Assembly: GCA_024400115.1 (NCBI GenBank)
Contig: JAKSNF010000023.1
Location: 1-35,151, forward strand
Direction: 5' to 3'
From: Paludibacteraceae bacterium
GTDB lineage: Bacteria > Bacteroidota > Bacteroidia > Bacteroidales > Paludibacteraceae
Length of the DNA: 35,151 nt
The notes beneath the pieces are model-generated. The model was not told where the DNA came from. It made no database searches and saw only the letters and a list, made by a program, of their open reading frames with translations. The position numbers and the translations under genes were made by a program. Positions 16,901 to 24,346 of this stretch are shown here, piece by piece; position 1 is the first letter of the stretch; every line of letters starts with the position of its first letter.

Positions 16901-19900
16901 ACGGGTGGCTTCAAAATGTATAATGCGGATAAAGGATATCTGTACGCAACTGCTGCATCTTCAGGTAATTTAGCATGGGATACGCAAGGAACAACAGCAA
17001 CTTATTGGAGCTGGGCAAGTGATAACTGGATGTATGCCGGTGTAACAAATGCTCGTATAAGAGATTATAACAATACAATACGTACTTATGGTTCCAATAA
17101 TGGTGCGGTTATCCAATTTGCTAAGAAAGAGTCGGTTGCCGAGAATAAGTATTGGTCCAAACCCGCCAACGATGTAACCAATCCTGTATTGGATACTCCT
17201 GCCGGTGATTACTTGTCACCGCTGACCGTGAAGATTACAAGTGAGAGCTATGATAAAGACCTTATGTATTACTACACAACCGACGGCTCAACTCCGGCAG
17301 CTGATGCAGAATTGAATCCTACAGGTACGTCTGCTATTTATGAACCTACTACCGGTATCGTTCTGCAACCTGCACAAACATTTAACTTGCAAGTAATCGG
17401 TTATGACGAGGATGGCTACACTAGCCAAATCGCTTCGGCGGAATATACGATTTGGGCTACCTATAGCACACTTGCAGAAATGTATGCTGGTTTCCAAAAC
17501 GGCAAACCGGTTGGATTAACATTGGCAGATGCATATATCCATAAAGTATATACTCCCAGTGGCGGTCAAACAAAACAACTCTTTGTTCAAGAGAAGAATA
17601 GCACACTTGGTGTTGTTCTTTCGGGTAATGTTTCCGACTTTGATGAAACTATTGTTGCAGATGCCGAGGGTAAGACGATTAGTTTTACTGTTACCGGAGA
17701 ATATGCATTAGGCAACGAGCGGCAGCAAATAGGTAAGGTTAAATTTACTAATTACACTATCAATGATGTAGTTACTCGTCCCACGGCAGAAGAATATGCT
17801 ACAGCTACCATTGCTGCCAACCTCATTGGATTGACTAAATTGGATAATGTATATGCTATCGCAAAGGATGGTAATGTCGTTACGGTCAATACGCAATCGG
17901 ATGGTTTAGGAGATTCGTATAAGGTTTACAATATCTTCAATGTTGTTAAGACGATACCGGAGAGCACGATTGCATGTAACGTTAAAGGACTATTCAACGT
18001 TCGTGATGGACAACAGTATATTATGCCTATCCTCGCTACAGACTTCGATGTTGTTGAGAAACAAGATGCTCAACTGCCGGAAGTTAAACCTGCCGGCGGT
18101 GCATCCGAGGATGCTGCTTTGGCAGTACCCGGTGGCCAAAAGGTGGCTATTATTCCTGCTTCCGGATTTAAAACGTACTATTCGGTTAACGGAGGTGGCG
18201 AACAAGAAATTACCACCCAAAAGGCAGAAGTAACCTTGGAGAATGACGCTTATATTACGGTGCGCGCTACTCGTCCTTACTATAACGAGCAATCGGCAAC
18301 TTACTATTATAAGATTGATCAATCCCTGACGGCTTACACTATTACCAAACCTGGTGGTGTAGGAAACTATAAATATGATGTTAACAACCCGGGTACGGCG
18401 ATGAAAGATGAACTTGTCATCTTGACGATCACCCCCAATGAGCACTGGAATATTGATGCTGTTAAAGCAACTTATAATACAACAGAGGTTATCATGTGTG
18501 AGGCGATTTGCGACAATAAATATACCTTCACGATGCCTGCGGCTAATGTGGCTATCTCTGTAGATCATCACAAGGATCCTACCTACAAGATTACGTACTT
18601 GAAAGGTGATGTTACAGGTGTTACGGGTGACGATATTACCGAAAGTCAACAATATGAAGGCACCACCCTGACCCTTAAGGAGTGTACTTGGAAGGCGGCC
18701 GGATATAGCTTCGTTGGCTGGAAAGCGTTCTATGTAACGCCGAATGCACAGGATGAAACAAAGAAGGATACAACCATCATTCCTATCAATGATAACAAGA
18801 TCACTGTTCCTCCTTATGAAGTGAAGATCCAAGCACAATGGGACGAAGTAGCTTGGCACAAAGACGGCACGTGGGAACTCGTAACCAAGACCGACGAGTT
18901 GAAGGTTGGCGATTATGTAATCTTTACCGAGACTGTTAATGCCGGAACCGATAAGAATCGTCAAGCCGGTACATCCACTATCAAAGGTGAAGGCAAAAAC
19001 CTGAAAACCACTACGAATATCTCTATCAATGGCAATAAGTTGACTCGTACTAATAACGATGGTTCTATGGTCTTCCAAGTAGAGACGGGTAATGTGGAGA
19101 GCACGTTTGCCTTCTATGCCGATGGTATCGGTTACCTGAATGCAAATGGTACAAGTGATCAAAATTACATGATTACTACTGCAGAAAAGGCTTCAAATAA
19201 CGCTTCATGGGCAGTTGAGTCCATTGATGCCACTACCGGTGAGGCAGTTGTTAAGGCTAAGTCGAACAACCGTAACCAAATGCAAGTAAATGTAAGCAAT
19301 AATATCTTTGCTGCATACAATAGCAAACAAGGTGGTTTAGCTATCTACAAGTTCTATCCGAAAGCATGGACAGTAACCTTCGACGACAATGTTGAGGACG
19401 AGGAGATTAAAGTTCCTGAGGAGCAACGCGCAGATCATATCACCAACAAGGTGACTATCTCTACGATGGTTCCGGAACGTACTGGTTACGACTTCTCAAA
19501 GTGGAACTCTGCTAAGGGAGGCACAGGTGTTACTTCCGCTAATCCGGGTAATGAGATTACTCTTTCTGCCAATACCACTCTCTATGCACAATGGAACATC
19601 AAACAATACAACGTGGCAGTTGCTGAGGTGGAGAATGTTACCATTCAAGCTAAACCTCATAGCGAGGAAGTAATCGCTGAAGGTGCTAATGCTGATGTGA
19701 ACTTCAAGAAATCGGTTGTTCTCTCCTATAGCGAATTGAACGAAGATTATGTCTTCAAATCTTGGAAAGTAACGAAAGCTGATGAACCGTCGGTTGAAGT
19801 TCCTATTTCCGTAGGTTCAAGCACCACGTTTGAGGTTCCTGCTTACGCTGTAACAGTTAGTGCTGTTATTGAGTCTAAGGCTACTACTCAACTGACGGTT

Positions 19901-21187
19901 ACTTATCACGCAAATGGTGGTGTAAACAAGACCCCAGAAGGACCGACCGAAGTAAGTGAGCAAGTTAATTGGAATACTACGATTAAATTCTCTGAACATC
20001 CGTGTCCGTTTGAGAAGAACCTCTGCACCTTCGTAGGCTGGAATACCAAAGCCGATGGAACAGGTACTACCTACAAGACGCAAGTCACCGTCAAGACCGA
20101 CATCGACTTGTACGCAATGTGGAAAGCTTCTGCGGTAGAGTATGTGATAGATGAGAATGTTGAAGCAAAAGTTAAAGTGCAAGAAGGTGTTGCACCTACT
20201 GGTTCTGCGGCAACATTCGTAACTACGTATACGGGCACCTTTGGGCAATTGACCAAGACTAATTCAGGAACACTTACTCTAACTGGTTATGCCGGTAAGG
20301 TTATTACGGGTGTTAAGATGCAAATGAAGTCTAATAAGGGTTCAGGAGCTGGATCTATTATTGTGAAAGTTGACGATAAGGAAATTTGCTCTACTACATA
20401 CAAAGAAAGCTTTGGAAACAACTCCGATTCATATTCAGTTGCCGAACTTCAGAACTTCAATGCTGCTCTTGTTGGTGAAGCCGAGAACATTACGATTGTT
20501 GTATCTTGCACGGATAATTCATTGTACATCTATGGCTACACCATCGAGTACGAAGATGCTCCTACAGCGACTGTTATTCGTGGTAACTTGACATCCAATC
20601 AATACACTACCTATTGCGAACCGCAGAAAGTCTTTGCCGGCACTTATACAGGTGCAACCTTCTGGAATATCGCAGAAAAAGAATATATGTCGGATGGCAT
20701 TCGCTTGTACTTGATTATCATTGAGCAACATCTTGGTGATTTGGAAGCTGGTGTTCCATATATCATGCTGCCGGAGGCAACCGAACTGAAGGGCATAAAA
20801 TATGGTGATGCCGTACAAGAGCCTGTTGCAGAAGGCAACAATGGTTTGTATGGTACATTCGTAGATTACGCATTTGATGAGAATGAGACTGATGCTCGTG
20901 ATGCACAACAATTATATGTCATCTCCAACGGTACGCTTTATCTCTGCGGTACAGGTTGCGGTGTATATGCAAATCGTGCCTACATCAAGAGCGATATGAT
21001 TAACTATGTGGCTCCAAGTGGTGCGCCTCGTCGCACGATTGGTCGTCCGAACGTAGCTCCGACAATCTTGGAAAATGTCTTTGGTAACCAACCTGCCGGT
21101 AAGGTACAAAAGGTATTCATTGATGGTCAGATCTACATCATTCGTGATACTAAGGTATTCAATGCTCAAGGTCAATTGGTAAAATAG
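10955..21187 (+). CDS. Giant secreted multidomain repeat protein (3410 aa) with InlB-like repeats
   Basis: This is a surface or secreted protein of unknown function. A signal peptide with an unusually long N-region ends at WGA (about residue 41). Thirteen Listeria-Bacteroides (InlB B-type) repeat cores, an aromatic pair then GW or SW such as YTFKGWNTD, stand near residues 327, 403, 714, 870, 1218, 1465, 1706, 1796, 1872, 2584, 2846, 2932 and 3025. Between them are four related 'YLIVG...NGKYI' all-beta modules (about 914-1055, 1264-1415, 1919-2055, 2639-2800). A chitobiase/hexosaminidase C-terminal-type domain covers about 2080-2170 (YYTTDGSTP). The last 200 residues form a module shared with the 25493-32626 protein and end YIIRDTKVFNAQGQLVK. 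That tail is probably a secretion signal of type 9 kind (inference). No catalytic domain was recognised. A 41-aa peptide gene follows. Confidence 0.85.
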   Translation: MKAKFITFVRGLKNGTPPRFQSYLKSLTLLLVMLMSVNMWGAALKTSDLNFGTPAVSEDFNAVTLVKISGNSSSATTSSKLTTFGIFTDGYIGKNTSEYYAIVAAASPMTSKYFEMAATSTGINMSFSRTFANTGAYSFTIAKSSKGFIGLYTIAASSEYYAKAKSSVFLNFTGSKIQIGNGSGWVDALATLPNTDLLNITVIYNNTTSASTYGNNQSIGAKRAHIFVNGERIESNNSATEFTIPGTDLKAFRVAYNTSGTMKVDDIKVYDELPASAAPASPCTVTFDAGSNGTLSCPSCTEGNKLTEASAGAGVTLPGCTANDGWKFLGWATTQAKANAGTADAGKTGETYKPSADGTVYAVYKQLYKITLYRNGSSTTTDWIEDDSYTLPTNETAACEEWPFKGWVKNEIATGTTTAPSFETTASKDSKTFYAVYGKADGDPTPVTTTYTLNGNWTTDNGDWTKVDGNDLNSSLATNKYGLNSGSSTASSPQSYSNISSVQFTGTKSNSGSGTVEVWYKSGSSWVSLGSKSFNTTLTWTPTTPVDGELKMKLTRSGGNVYIASVSVTYSAATTTYKSNPDCAEKYSISSNITGQGSILWSLDGETFGETIANQPANTDVFFKLVPTSGWEIDGTPSLSPAGDIDDNGEGIYGFTMPAAPVTVSASFKQPATYIIDYDKGKFPTATGDVPEITEVTPGTNYTVSTKELSLTGYTFKGWNTDKDATTGLTNITVNDDITLYAIFTINSYNITFNPSITGGSIKVNGSSISPVSVEYKSDVTITVTPTSKYFKLTTLTYNSTDIKDTKQFTMPAGHVAIEYIFTEDEKVTVTLKNNGNTLATGGTREVYVGDPIGDLPTLTDACDPHSTTFVGWTSAQAWEGKKETFTDFVTASTVVSGNMTLNAVWAEENVGSQFTQITSTSALEAGAHYLIVGNSSSTYKALPVDKAEALTTVTPSSSKITNPNEDLIWTLEGSAGQWKIKSVSNGKYIQISGGNLTFETTTSLTFDASVSSSKFTFTSSATSGNKILSYYANGSKFNAYTSANTVYIYKASVEHSNYLTTCSSDPLIEVPTESLNGFSTVATTGNPSAAQSFTVEGFNLTANITVTAPTGYEVSLEQAGSYTSSVQLPQAGGTAYVRLAAADDADDEVTGSISIISAGATTKNITLTGEVIAAVTVTFNNNGTTTGAPAAIKLGKGGTLGSNLPGVGSMTAPITGYTFVGWVNHTDAWAGFESTLTQPLITGNETVNTDVTYDAVWAKRGNNYKLIETNSELSTDNYLFVAKSSSEAHAMISEFRSGTQAELKSVSVTTTNDIVSDPTNNMVWHIVREGNNIAIINPQTQQYIYSSYYNEIGYSSTKQLWSISSSGTAWIFRNGDYQLAAYSYENGDGSVYFSPDEDQYRDIYLYKQQISNFFVTTPNEYTVTWHKGNAGTATSSAFEGQTFADIVADAPAVADDAAGDCANKFMGWATSAITAQDGVDEDAVAWATEPISNENKDFYAVWAKGVENKQEGKPVETGEKGKSAITEITGVTQSGLGDDYTSHSPYLLKFDNTGDYIQFALDYAPKTLSFGYKMIGGNSQSTMTIQECATTDGSYTKVQDFTISGSQNSTGTKTTTSTFSQKYVRMYFTKGSNIGVGNITIEGYVGGTTYSNYITSCFIPTYSVTIQSNNTTMGSVTVDPEITEDAYEAGTEFAVMAEPTDETIYRFIGWTITPDNTGATLDDATSPVVTFTTGTGDVTLTANFEAIPADPITVTLEVGERGTLDCEDCIDNTITEKTAGEGVLVPNVNANEGWAFLGWSTSSTATEAQYKPADADIFYPSDDNKTLYAVYAQLYKVTLKYTDEVKWQTTTGGAIALPTDRNCKNETYKDHFAGWSETEFAEETTNPTETPTIYAESITPTKDVVLYPVFSVSTMGGTKWVKKTGDQVTGGVYAIITADGYAFNGTISSGHGQVTTNAFAFTNDVATSAPSGTCEITMQAVTGGFKMYNADKGYLYATAASSGNLAWDTQGTTATYWSWASDNWMYAGVTNARIRDYNNTIRTYGSNNGAVIQFAKKESVAENKYWSKPANDVTNPVLDTPAGDYLSPLTVKITSESYDKDLMYYYTTDGSTPAADAELNPTGTSAIYEPTTGIVLQPAQTFNLQVIGYDEDGYTSQIASAEYTIWATYSTLAEMYAGFQNGKPVGLTLADAYIHKVYTPSGGQTKQLFVQEKNSTLGVVLSGNVSDFDETIVADAEGKTISFTVTGEYALGNERQQIGKVKFTNYTINDVVTRPTAEEYATATIAANLIGLTKLDNVYAIAKDGNVVTVNTQSDGLGDSYKVYNIFNVVKTIPESTIACNVKGLFNVRDGQQYIMPILATDFDVVEKQDAQLPEVKPAGGASEDAALAVPGGQKVAIIPASGFKTYYSVNGGGEQEITTQKAEVTLENDAYITVRATRPYYNEQSATYYYKIDQSLTAYTITKPGGVGNYKYDVNNPGTAMKDELVILTITPNEHWNIDAVKATYNTTEVIMCEAICDNKYTFTMPAANVAISVDHHKDPTYKITYLKGDVTGVTGDDITESQQYEGTTLTLKECTWKAAGYSFVGWKAFYVTPNAQDETKKDTTIIPINDNKITVPPYEVKIQAQWDEVAWHKDGTWELVTKTDELKVGDYVIFTETVNAGTDKNRQAGTSTIKGEGKNLKTTTNISINGNKLTRTNNDGSMVFQVETGNVESTFAFYADGIGYLNANGTSDQNYMITTAEKASNNASWAVESIDATTGEAVVKAKSNNRNQMQVNVSNNIFAAYNSKQGGLAIYKFYPKAWTVTFDDNVEDEEIKVPEEQRADHITNKVTISTMVPERTGYDFSKWNSAKGGTGVTSANPGNEITLSANTTLYAQWNIKQYNVAVAEVENVTIQAKPHSEEVIAEGANADVNFKKSVVLSYSELNEDYVFKSWKVTKADEPSVEVPISVGSSTTFEVPAYAVTVSAVIESKATTQLTVTYHANGGVNKTPEGPTEVSEQVNWNTTIKFSEHPCPFEKNLCTFVGWNTKADGTGTTYKTQVTVKTDIDLYAMWKASAVEYVIDENVEAKVKVQEGVAPTGSAATFVTTYTGTFGQLTKTNSGTLTLTGYAGKVITGVKMQMKSNKGSGAGSIIVKVDDKEICSTTYKESFGNNSDSYSVAELQNFNAALVGEAENITIVVSCTDNSLYIYGYTIEYEDAPTATVIRGNLTSNQYTTYCEPQKVFAGTYTGATFWNIAEKEYMSDGIRLYLIIIEQHLGDLEAGVPYIMLPEATELKGIKYGDAVQEPVAEGNNGLYGTFVDYAFDENETDARDAQQLYVISNGTLYLCGTGCGVYANRAYIKSDMINYVAPSGAPRRTIGRPNVAPTILENVFGNQPAGKVQKVFIDGQIYIIRDTKVFNAQGQLVK

Positions 21188-21204
21188 AAAAATAACATCA
21201 AACT

Positions 21205-21330
21205 ATGACAAAGAAAATGTATAAAAAACCACAAACAGAGAAAGTAAACCTCGAAGCTGAGATTCGTTGTGAAGGTGAGATTGTTGCTGGCTCAGGTGGC
21301 AATCCCTCTAAAGAAAAATGGAGTAACTAA
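21205..21330 (+). CDS. 41-aa peptide gene following giant gene 1
   Basis: It starts 17 bp after the giant gene and is probably on the same transcript. It begins MTKKMYKKP, has an acidic middle with one cysteine (AEIRCEGE) and a glycine-rich tail (GSGGNPSKEKWSN). A second peptide of the same size and plan (M-KK-Y--P start, GS in the C-terminal half) follows the second giant gene at 32683. Small genes of this MKK-x-Y-x-x-P form are frequent and uncharacterised in Bacteroidales. The function is unknown, and a peptide precursor is one possibility. Confidence 0.7.
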   Translation: MTKKMYKKPQTEKVNLEAEIRCEGEIVAGSGGNPSKEKWSN

Positions 21331-21352
21331 TCTCTTAGTCCCATAGCCCCCA

Positions 21353-21385
21353 AATGGAGGGATTCGCAACCGTTTTCCCTCCATT
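21353..21385 (+). terminator. Terminator after giant gene 1
   Basis: AATGGAGGG and CCCTCCATT pair perfectly over a 15-base loop. Its first 25 bases recur at 24489-24513 with one change. Confidence 0.75.
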
Positions 21386-21400
21386 ATAACCGTAAAATCA

Positions 21401-21530
21401 AGCCTTTGCCCTGCTCGTGATGAGTAGGGCAGAGGTGTTTATAAGGGTATAGGCAGAGGTGTTTTACAGGCAAAACTCTCGCTTTTGGAGTGCAAAAGTA
21501 AAATAATTTGCAAAAAAGTGTTCACAAATT
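21401..21530 (+). repeat. Cassette spacer repeat P, copy 1
   Basis: The block opens with hairpin GCCCTGCTC-GTGAT-GAGTAGGGC (21408-21430), then AGAGGTGTTT, a second partial GGCAGAGGTGTTTT, then CAAAACTCTCGCTTTTGGAG and AAAAAAGTGTTCACAAATTT. The hairpin plus T-run probably acts as a terminator. It recurs at 22262, 23361 and 24261, one copy on each side of every toxin-antitoxin-type module. Confidence 0.9.
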
Positions 21531-21560
21531 TGTAGGTATCAAAAAAAATACCTATCTTTG
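21529..21560 (+). promoter_or_regulatory. Promoter of DUF4160/DUF2442 module
   Basis: TTTG (21529-21532), 20 bp, TATCTTTG (21553-21560). TAGGTAT and ATACCTA form an inverted repeat inside the promoter spacer and could be an autoregulatory operator. Confidence 0.75.
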
Positions 21561-21588
21561 CATAGTTTTTGTAATAATCTTAGTAACT

Positions 21589-21831
21589 ATGCCAGAGATT
21601 TATCGTATTTATGGATTTAAAATCCGCTTTTATAGTGACGACCATGAACCTATCCATGTTCATATAGTTGGTCACGATGGTGTTGCTCGTTTTGAATTGC
21701 AAGGCGAGAAATTTGTCCTAATCCAATCAGAGAAAATTAAGATTTCCGATTTATCGAAATTGCAGAAATCAGTTAACGAAAATGCGGATATCATTATTGA
21801 TCGTTGGCACGAATATTTTGATGGGCAATGA
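21589..21831 (+). CDS. DUF4160 protein, probable toxin-antitoxin component
   Basis: This 80-aa protein opens MPEIYRIYGFKIRFYSDDHE, then PIHVHI, the DUF4160 signature. The family is usually found beside DUF2442 proteins in toxin-antitoxin-like pairs. The start at 21589 is chosen because the frame upstream runs through the promoter -7 box. The stop overlaps the next start by four bases (ATGA), so the two are coupled. Confidence 0.85.
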   Translation: MPEIYRIYGFKIRFYSDDHEPIHVHIVGHDGVARFELQGEKFVLIQSEKIKISDLSKLQKSVNENADIIIDRWHEYFDGQ

Positions 21832-22232
21832 AATTAACTAAAGTTTGGATAGATAATGACCATCTTTATGGTTTAGGCGACGACGGGAATACCTATCGCC
21901 AAAGTTTATTGTGGTATCGTCGTTTAATGAACGCAACCCCCGAACAACAAGCTAATTATGAATTAGAGCCACTGGGGGTTCATTGGGACGAGATAGACGA
22001 AGATATAAGCTATCAAGGTTTTATCGATCGTAACAATGTAGAGCCAACGGCTTTACAACGTTTTCTATTAACTCACCGTGAGTTAAACTTAGCCGAATTG
22101 GCAAAGCGAATGGATATAAATACCACTTTGTTTCGCAATTATGTCTATGGCTGGAAAACTCCTTCCGAAGAACGTGAGAAACAAATTTGGCAAATGATAC
22201 AAACTCTCGGACAAGAATATATAGCAATCTAA
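21828..22232 (+). CDS. DUF2442 protein with C-terminal helix-turn-helix, probable antitoxin
   Basis: The N-terminal half (about 1-60) is DUF2442: KVWIDNDHLYGLGDDGNTY, then LLWYRRLMNATPEQ and GVHWDEIDEDIS. Residues about 75-125 form an XRE-like helix-turn-helix (LNLAELAKRMDINTTLFRNY). This domain order suits a DNA-binding antitoxin that represses its own promoter, and the inverted repeat in that promoter is a plausible site. Length is 134 aa. Confidence 0.85.
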   Translation: MKLTKVWIDNDHLYGLGDDGNTYRQSLLWYRRLMNATPEQQANYELEPLGVHWDEIDEDISYQGFIDRNNVEPTALQRFLLTHRELNLAELAKRMDINTTLFRNYVYGWKTPSEEREKQIWQMIQTLGQEYIAI

Positions 22233-22261
22233 TCCTCATATAAACTTATCCGCCAATCCCC

Positions 22262-22352
22262 TCTTTGCCCTGCTCGTGATGAGTAGGGCAGGGGTGTTTA
22301 TATAGGGCAGGGGTGTTTTATAGGTAAAACTCTCGCTTTGGGGTGCAAAATG
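22262..22352 (+). repeat. Cassette spacer repeat P, copy 2
   Basis: Same hairpin as copy 1, two TAGGGCAGGGGTGTTT-type units, then AAAACTCTCGCTTTGGGGTG. It diverges before the promoter part. Confidence 0.9.
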
Positions 22353-22618
22353 AAGATAATTAGTGTTTTTTCAACATAAAACTTCGGACGCCGCCTGCTA
22401 CGCCACCCACAATACCCACACCTCGCATTCCCCCGAATGCCATTCGCGAACCCTTGCAAGTATTTTTTACAAAAAGCGGCTTCGGCAAGCCTCCTCTATC
22501 TTAGTCCGTCTGTCTCATCGTGAGCAAGCTCCCATGACTCCAGTCGTACTAATTTAGACGATTTTTATCAAAATCTGCCGTTTTTTGACTAAAAAATACT
22601 TTTTCTTCTTGTCATGTA
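22353..22618. other. Gene-free stretch of different composition
   Basis: This part is richer in G+C than its neighbours. It holds GCATTC-CCCC-GAATGC (about 22427-22442), and its open frame gives a low-complexity product with no family resemblance. It may be a decayed cassette. Nothing else is recognised. Confidence 0.4.
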
Positions 22619-22649
22619 TTGCATATATCAAAAAAAAACTGTACCTTTG
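22618..22649 (+). promoter_or_regulatory. Promoter of PIN-toxin module
   Basis: TTG (22619-22621), 20 bp, TACCTTTG (22642-22649). AGGAGG follows at 22668-22673. The leader (GCGCAAAACTGCAAAAAGGA) closely resembles that of the DUF6169 module at 9041-9066. Confidence 0.75.
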
Positions 22650-22681
22650 CAGCGCAAAACTGCAAAAAGGAGGGATTTATT

Positions 22682-22888
22682 ATGATTAATGCTGTTCAAA
22701 TGGAGTTGTTAAATGCAATGTCGGGATTAAATTCTAATGAGGATTTATTATCTTTGAAACGCTTTTTAGTAGCATTCTTTGCACAAAGAGTTGATGCTCA
22801 AATGGACGCTTTATGGGATAGCGGCAAGTGGAATGAACAAACCTTAAAAGATTTATCAACCGCTCATAGTCGCATTGCCTACAAATGA
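22682..22888 (+). CDS. 68-aa probable antitoxin of PIN toxin
   Basis: A small helical protein (MINAVQMELLNAMSGLNSNE to DLSTAHSRIAYK), without a recognised DNA-binding domain. The start is fixed by AGGAGG nine bases upstream. An earlier in-frame start lies in the promoter. It overlaps the PIN gene as ATGA (22885-22888). The antitoxin role is inferred from position and size. Confidence 0.75.
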   Translation: MINAVQMELLNAMSGLNSNEDLLSLKRFLVAFFAQRVDAQMDALWDSGKWNEQTLKDLSTAHSRIAYK

Positions 22889-23298
22889 AACGGATAGTAT
22901 TAGACACTAACTGCCTAATCCAAATGTTGTCTCGTAGAAGTCCTTTCTACGCAATTTGGAAAGCGTATCAGCAAGAGCAATTTGCTCTTTGTGTAAGTAA
23001 TGATATTCTTACTGAATATAGAGAAATTATTGGTCAAAAGGCAACTCCGGAAATAGCAGAAAGTGTAGTCAGCCTCATCTTACACCATCCGCTGACAGAA
23101 CTGTATGATCCTAAATTTCGTTTTGGATTTATTACGCAGGATGTGGATGATAATAAATTTGTTGATTGTGCCATTGTAGCGAATGCACAATATATCGTAT
23201 CCAATGACGCACATTTTGAGGAACTTAAACAACTCCCTCCCGAATTCCAAATAGAGGTGTTAAAACTTCAAGAGTTTTTACAAACCATTTCGTTGTAA
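22885..23298 (+). CDS. PIN-domain toxin (putative toxin-antitoxin ribonuclease)
   Basis: A 137-aa PIN domain protein of the group annotated as putative toxin component, PIN family. Metal-binding acidic residues are all present: D7 in VLDTN, E44 in LTEYREI, D94 in KFVDC and D108 in VSNDAHF. It is expected to be an Mg-dependent endoribonuclease whose target cannot be told from sequence. It lies directly downstream of its probable antitoxin gene. Confidence 0.88.
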   Translation: MKRIVLDTNCLIQMLSRRSPFYAIWKAYQQEQFALCVSNDILTEYREIIGQKATPEIAESVVSLILHHPLTELYDPKFRFGFITQDVDDNKFVDCAIVANAQYIVSNDAHFEELKQLPPEFQIEVLKLQEFLQTISL

Positions 23299-23360
23299 CT
23301 TCTTCTTTAATCCAATAGCCTCTATTCTTTACTTTTAAAGTAAATCATATAGCCAAATTC

Positions 23361-23482
23361 AGCCCTTTGCCCTGCCCCTCGTGAGTAGGGCAGGGGTGTT
23401 TATATAGGGCAGGGGTGTTTGTAGGCAAAACTCTCGCTTTGGAGTGCAAAATTAACTTTTTTAGCAAAAAAGTGTTCACAAA
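23361..23482 (+). repeat. Cassette spacer repeat P, copy 3
   Basis: Contains CCCTGCCCCTCGTGAGTAGG, two GGGCAGGGGTGTTT units, AAAACTCTCGCTTTGGAGTG and AAAAAAGTGTTCACAAATTT. It matches copy 1 over its full length, including the run into the promoter. Confidence 0.9.
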
Positions 23483-23514
23483 TTTGTGAATATCAAAAAA
23501 AAGTATTACCTTTG
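23483..23514 (+). promoter_or_regulatory. Promoter of higBA-like module
   Basis: TTTG (23483-23486), 20 bp, TACCTTTG (23507-23514). Confidence 0.75.
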
Positions 23515-23541
23515 CAGCGGATTTCGATAATACACCTATTT

Positions 23542-23859
23542 ATGGACGTCGTTTTCAAACAGACATACTTAAAAGAACTCTATACGGATGGCAATTGTAG
23601 CGACAAACAACATCGCTATCAACCACAAATAGTAAAAAAGTATATTCGCGTCATTGACCTAATGAAAGTGTCATCAAATGTATTGCAACTTACAAAATAT
23701 GGCTCGTTACATTATGAACACCTACAAGGGAATAAAGAGGGGATTTCTTCTGTCCGAGTAAACGACCAATATCGTATAGAGTTTATAGAGGAAAGGCGTT
23801 CCGAAGAACTAATTGCCACGATTGTAAACATTACTGATTTATCAAACCACTATAATTGA
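23542..23859 (+). CDS. higB: HigB-like toxin (RelE/ParE superfamily)
   Basis: A 105-aa toxin of the HigB or 'plasmid maintenance killer' type, expected to cleave mRNA on the ribosome. It shows the superfamily layout: helical start, then LHYEHLQGNKEGISSVRVND and QYRIEF with the basic residues expected near the active site, then a C-terminal strand with ATIVNITDLSNHYN. The start at 23542 is chosen because an earlier in-frame ATG (23512) lies inside the -7 box. The antitoxin gene follows after 7 bp, the toxin-first order normal for hig. Confidence 0.88.
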   Translation: MDVVFKQTYLKELYTDGNCSDKQHRYQPQIVKKYIRVIDLMKVSSNVLQLTKYGSLHYEHLQGNKEGISSVRVNDQYRIEFIEERRSEELIATIVNITDLSNHYN

Positions 23860-23866
23860 TATTATT

Positions 23867-24217
23867 ATGATTCAACTTCCTAACACAGATTCAAGTATGA
23901 TCGCAAATAACTTGCAATCATTTACGCCCACTCATCCGGGAGAAATCCTAAAAGAGGAGATAGATTATCGTGGTATTTCTCAACGCCAATTAGCGCAAGC
24001 AATAGGAGTTGCATATTCGCAATTGAATGAAATCCTCAATGCAAAGCGACCCCTAACTACCGATATCGCTCTACTGGTGTGCCAAGCTCTTGATTTAGAT
24101 GCAGAACCATTACTTAAGTTACAAATGGAGTACAATGTGCGTACCACTCGTGAAAACCCAACTTTTATCCAACGTCTCCGCTCTATTCCAAGAGTTGCAT
24201 CAATAGCGTTACTATAA
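23867..24217 (+). CDS. higA: HigA-like antitoxin (XRE-family helix-turn-helix)
   Basis: A 116-aa antitoxin and autorepressor. THPGEILKEEIDYRGISQRQ near 22-41 is the HigA opening, and the helix-turn-helix follows (LAQAIGVAYSQLNEILNAKR). An ATG eleven codons in (MIANN) is an alternative start. It pairs with the preceding toxin. Confidence 0.9.
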   Translation: MIQLPNTDSSMIANNLQSFTPTHPGEILKEEIDYRGISQRQLAQAIGVAYSQLNEILNAKRPLTTDIALLVCQALDLDAEPLLKLQMEYNVRTTRENPTFIQRLRSIPRVASIALL

Positions 24218-24260
24218 TCTATTTCGCAAATTCCTTTATTACCAATCAGAAACATAATCT

Positions 24261-24309
24261 CCCCTCTGCCCTGCTCGTGATGAGTAGGGCAGAGGTGTTT
24301 TTTTAGCAA
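24261..24309 (+). repeat. Cassette spacer repeat P, copy 4 (short form)
   Basis: Same hairpin (GCCCTGCTC/GAGTAGGGC) and AGAGGTGTTTTTTT. The second unit and the CTCTCGCTTT part are missing. It closes the array of three modules. Confidence 0.85.
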
Positions 24310-24314
24310 AAAAA

Positions 24315-24346
24315 TTTGCATATATCAAAAAAAAGTTGTACCTTTG
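24315..24346 (+). promoter_or_regulatory. Orphan promoter after the array
   Basis: TTTG (24315-24318), 20 bp, TACCTTTG (24339-24346), a near copy of the other cassette promoters. No gene follows before the next promoter at 24722. Confidence 0.7.

Noticed and set aside
17990..19162. 390-codon minus-strand frame inside giant gene 1
   Set aside because: It is antisense to a long continuous coding frame with clear domains, and its product is low in recognisable features.
22363..22557. 64-codon frame between cassettes
   Set aside because: No promoter or ribosome site in place, and a low-complexity product crossing a hairpin.
21401..23482. Spacer repeat P as a CRISPR array
   Set aside because: Copies are far apart (0.9-1.1 kb) with genes between them. 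There are no short regular spacers and no cas genes.
21401..24309. P copies as integron attC sites
   Set aside because: The hairpin lacks the paired RYYYAAC and GTTRRRY core boxes, and no integrase gene is in the window. Kept only as an analogy.
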